Assembly (NCBI RefSeq): GCF_049852125.1
Contig: NZ_CP187532.1
Coordinates: forward strand, 2,108,001-2,172,000
Origin: Senimuribacter sp049852125
GTDB taxonomy: Bacteria; Bacillota; Clostridia; Peptostreptococcales; Anaerovoracaceae
Direction: 5' to 3'
DNA length: 64,000 bases
Below the pieces are notes generated by a model. The model did not search any database. It saw only the letters and a list, made by a program, of their open reading frames with translations, and was not told where the DNA came from. A program made the translations under genes and the position numbers. Within the stretch, counting starts at the first letter, position 1. Every line of letters begins with the position of its first letter. This document shows, in pieces, positions 62,149 through 64,000 of the stretch.

Positions 62149-62558
62149 TGATCTCCTAAAAGTTAGACTTTTATTAGCGAGACAGTTTTGGCTGCCTCGC
62201 TAATTTTATGCAGCCAAGAGACTGAGCCCGTATTGGACAAGACTCATCCATCCTAGTTTCTCCTTTATTCTTTGTTCTCAAAGCATCAGGACCAGCTATT
62301 CGGAAATCATTTACCCATTTAGTAATAGTAACCGGATTGGAAATGCCTACACTCAGTGCCAAAAACCTTATAGGTATTAACCCACTTTCTGATATCCCTG
62401 TCCGGGGCATGCCAAATCTCTTGGCAAGAAAGGCATAACTTCCTTCGCTATTCAGATATGATTGAACTGCATGCTTTTTAAATTCAAAACTGTATTTCGC
62501 CAAAACAAAACTGACCTCCAATCGTTAGATTTATGTCTAACTTTTGGGGGTCAGATCA
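62149..62558. mobile_element. Internally deleted IS3-type element (MITE-like)
   Basis: The ends are inverted copies. The minus-strand end reads TGATCTGACCCCCAAAAG then TTAGAC (62558-62535); the plus-strand end reads TGATCTCCTAAAAGTTAGAC (62149-62168). The roughly 410-bp element encloses only a damaged orfA, so it cannot move on its own. A hairpin near the left end (TTAGCGAG/CTCGCTAA, 62175-62204) may terminate transcription. No flanking target duplication could be recognised. Confidence 0.75.
62174..62521 (-). pseudogene. IS3-family orfA remnant
   Basis: The frame starts with AKYSFEFKKHAVQSYLNSEG SYAFLAKRFG (cited in two parts) and ends with NPVTITKWVNDFRIAGPDAL, the OrfA helix-turn-helix pattern of IS3 elements. 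The orfA is disrupted: about 22 residues (PRTGISES to LALSVGIS) are inserted between the two halves of the domain, and the C-terminus runs off into non-matching sequence. The start is TTG 62521 or 62503, with GGAGG upstream. The orfB transposase is missing. Confidence 0.7.
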
Positions 62559-62614
62559 AAGATCAATATCCTTTCAAAGGCTTTTATCAACAAAGCTAAT
62601 ACATTCTAGATCGA

Positions 62615-63772
62615 TTATGCGTTCTCCGCTTCTTTCATAACTGCAGCGGCAATGCGTTCTACAATAAGAGGGTTAAATGGATCCGGCAGCACATAATCTG
62701 CGGATAATTCTTCTTCAGGAATTACACCAGCAATGGCTCTTGCCGCCGCCTCCTTCATTTCCTCTGTTATCTTTGACGCTCTAGCGTCCAATGCTCCACG
62801 GAAAATTCCCGGGAAAGCGATAACATTGTTCACCTGATTTGGGAAATCGCTCCGGCCGGTTCCAACCACCGCAGCGCCTGCTTCCCTAGCCAGATCCGGC
62901 ATGATCTCAGGCACAGGATTGCTCATGACGAAGACAATAGGGTCTTTGGCCATAGAACGAATCATGTCCTGTGTTACGATACCCGGTTTAGATACGCCGA
63001 TGAGAATATCCGCTCCCTTCATAGCGTCAGCCAAAGAACCGGCAATACATTCCTTATTAGTGACCTGGGCCATTTTCTGTTGCTCTGGATTATTATACGG
63101 CGCGCCGTCATAAATAGTACCTTTGCTTCCGCAGAGAATAACCTGTCCAAATCCAAGGCGCAGGATCATCTTGGCAATGGAAATACCCGCAGAGCCCGCT
63201 CCGCTGATAACGATCTTCAGCTCGCCCATTTTCTTTCCGGTGACCTTCACCGCGTTAAGAAGTCCGGCGCATGTAATGATAGCCGTGCCGTGCTGATCAT
63301 CGTGAAACACAGGAATATCACATTTCTCAATCAAGGCCCGTTCTATCTCGAAACATCTCGGCGCGCTGATGTCCTCCAAATTGATGCCGCCGAAGCTCTT
63401 GGAAATATTATATACGGTTTCTATGATAACCTGCGGATCTTTAGAATCAATACAGATCGGAATCGCGTCAATATCCGCGAAAGTCTTGAATAACGCACAT
63501 TTTCCTTCCATTACCGGCATACCGGCAGACGGTCCGATATCCCCTAAGCCCAACACTGCAGTTCCGTCTGTAATAACAGCAACAGTATTACCTTTACCGG
63601 TATATTTATACGCCAGTCTCTCATCCTTCTGAATTTCCAGACAAGGCTCTGCGACTCCCGGCGTATACGCCACAGCTAGCTCCTCCTTATTTGTAATCGG
63701 CGCTTTCGTTTCAATAGAGAGCTTGCCTCTCCACTCCTCGTGCTTCTTTAAGGCAAATTCCTTTTTATCCAT
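62615..63772 (-). CDS. NAD(P)-dependent malic enzyme
   Basis: This 385-residue enzyme decarboxylates malate to pyruvate, with NAD(P)+ as acceptor. Seen are AVAYTPGVAEPCLEI near residue 34, the metal site VFHDDQHGTAIITCAGLLNA, the NAD-binding loop ISGAGSAGISIAKMILRLG, and FVMSNPVPEIMPDLA. It is the short bacterial class without the phosphotransacetylase domain. The ribosome site AAAGGAAAG precedes ATG 63772. It is separated by 113 bp from argH, which ends on the same strand. Confidence 0.95.
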   Translation of the reverse strand: MDKKEFALKKHEEWRGKLSIETKAPITNKEELAVAYTPGVAEPCLEIQKDERLAYKYTGKGNTVAVITDGTAVLGLGDIGPSAGMPVMEGKCALFKTFADIDAIPICIDSKDPQVIIETVYNISKSFGGINLEDISAPRCFEIERALIEKCDIPVFHDDQHGTAIITCAGLLNAVKVTGKKMGELKIVISGAGSAGISIAKMILRLGFGQVILCGSKGTIYDGAPYNNPEQQKMAQVTNKECIAGSLADAMKGADILIGVSKPGIVTQDMIRSMAKDPIVFVMSNPVPEIMPDLAREAGAAVVGTGRSDFPNQVNNVIAFPGIFRGALDARASKITEEMKEAAARAIAGVIPEEELSADYVLPDPFNPLIVERIAAAVMKEAENA

Positions 63773-63885
63773 TTCAGTTTTCCTTTCCTTTTTATTTTCA
63801 TCCTATACGGTATTTTCTTTCTAAAGATATATTATAAGATTATTTCACCCATTTTTCAATACATACCCTTTTCCTCGCCACGTAC

Positions 63886-64000
63886 TTACTCCAGTTCTTC
63901 CAAACTCTCCAGCCAGGAACTCCCTTCCGCAATCTGTCTTCTCACCTCAACGGGCGCTGTTCCGCCGTAAGAAACTCTTGCCTCGACGCAGGCCTTTATA
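63886..64000 (-). CDS. argH: Argininosuccinate lyase, C-terminal end only
   Basis: The minus-strand frame at the window edge reads ACVEARVSYGGTAPVEVRRQ, some twelve more residues (QIAEGSSWLESLEELE) and a TAA stop at 63888-63886. The segment VSYGGTAP followed by V-x-x-Q is the characteristic C-terminus of ArgH, which splits argininosuccinate to arginine and fumarate. The remaining nine tenths of the gene lie outside the window, so this is a partial call. Confidence 0.85.
   Translation of the reverse strand, partial: IKACVEARVSYGGTAPVEVRRQIAEGSSWLESLEELE

Overview
The window looks like the chromosome of an amino-acid-fermenting Gram-positive bacterium of the class Clostridia with moderate GC. 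Signs of this are strong AGGAGG-type ribosome-binding sites, T-run terminators, proteins with sortase-like sorting tails, a dnaE-pfkA gene order, DUF1836 and ABC-F genes, and a heavy load of peptide and amino-acid catabolic genes. Family XIII (Anaerovoracaceae-like) is my best guess, but only an inference. No rRNA or tRNA genes and no CRISPR array were seen.

Layout. 0-1.2 kb: 3' part of gdhA, followed by an unexplained structured segment flanked by a 20-bp direct repeat. 1.5-7.35 kb: a giant secreted fibro-slime/Cna-B-like adhesin. 7.6-13.6 kb: a patatin lipase and addA, divergent from gpmI. 13.7-18.4 kb: an orphan sorting-signal tail, two flavoproteins, a DUF308 membrane protein, a degenerate tandem array and a Usp protein. 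18.5-26.8 kb: dinB, an ABC-F ATPase, DUF1836, an acyl-CoA ligase, a YlmH-like S4 protein and a membrane phosphoesterase. 27-29 kb: an AT-rich operon of unknowns ending in a WG-repeat protein. 29-31.8 kb: a P-type ATPase behind a complete yybP-ykoY (Mn2+) riboswitch. 31.8-40.7 kb: a regulator/membrane-protein pair sharing a domain, flavodoxin, pfkA, dnaE, an inserted rhuM and a MocR regulator. 40.7-47.1 kb: accessory genes (LysE exporter, toxin-antitoxin, YdeI, Fic remnant, ECF sigma/anti-sigma, and an AlbA_2-coiled-coil pair).

47.3-61.2 kb is the functional centre of the window. It holds two separate gene sets for D-amino-acid or peptide catabolism. Set I runs M18 aminopeptidase, Asp/Glu racemase, GPH transporter, D-aminoacylase-type amidohydrolase and RidA, with a divergent LysR gene. 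Set II runs OPT peptide transporter, D-aminoacylase, M29 aminopeptidase and arginase/agmatinase-family hydrolase, with a divergent TetR gene and a perfect-arm palindrome near the OPT start. In set I both the transporter and the deacylase carry a one-base deletion, while set II is intact. Between the sets lie an HxlR/flavin-reductase pair and a 63-64-bp tandem hairpin array. The window closes with an internally deleted IS3-type element, a malic enzyme and the 3' end of argH.

Three intergenic regions (17.6, 40.8 and 55.3 kb) carry different short tandem arrays of 51-64 bp units with internal inverted repeats. With the gdhA 3' structure and the coupled regulator/membrane pair, these are the least explained parts of the window. 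All family calls rest on motif reading, not on database searches.
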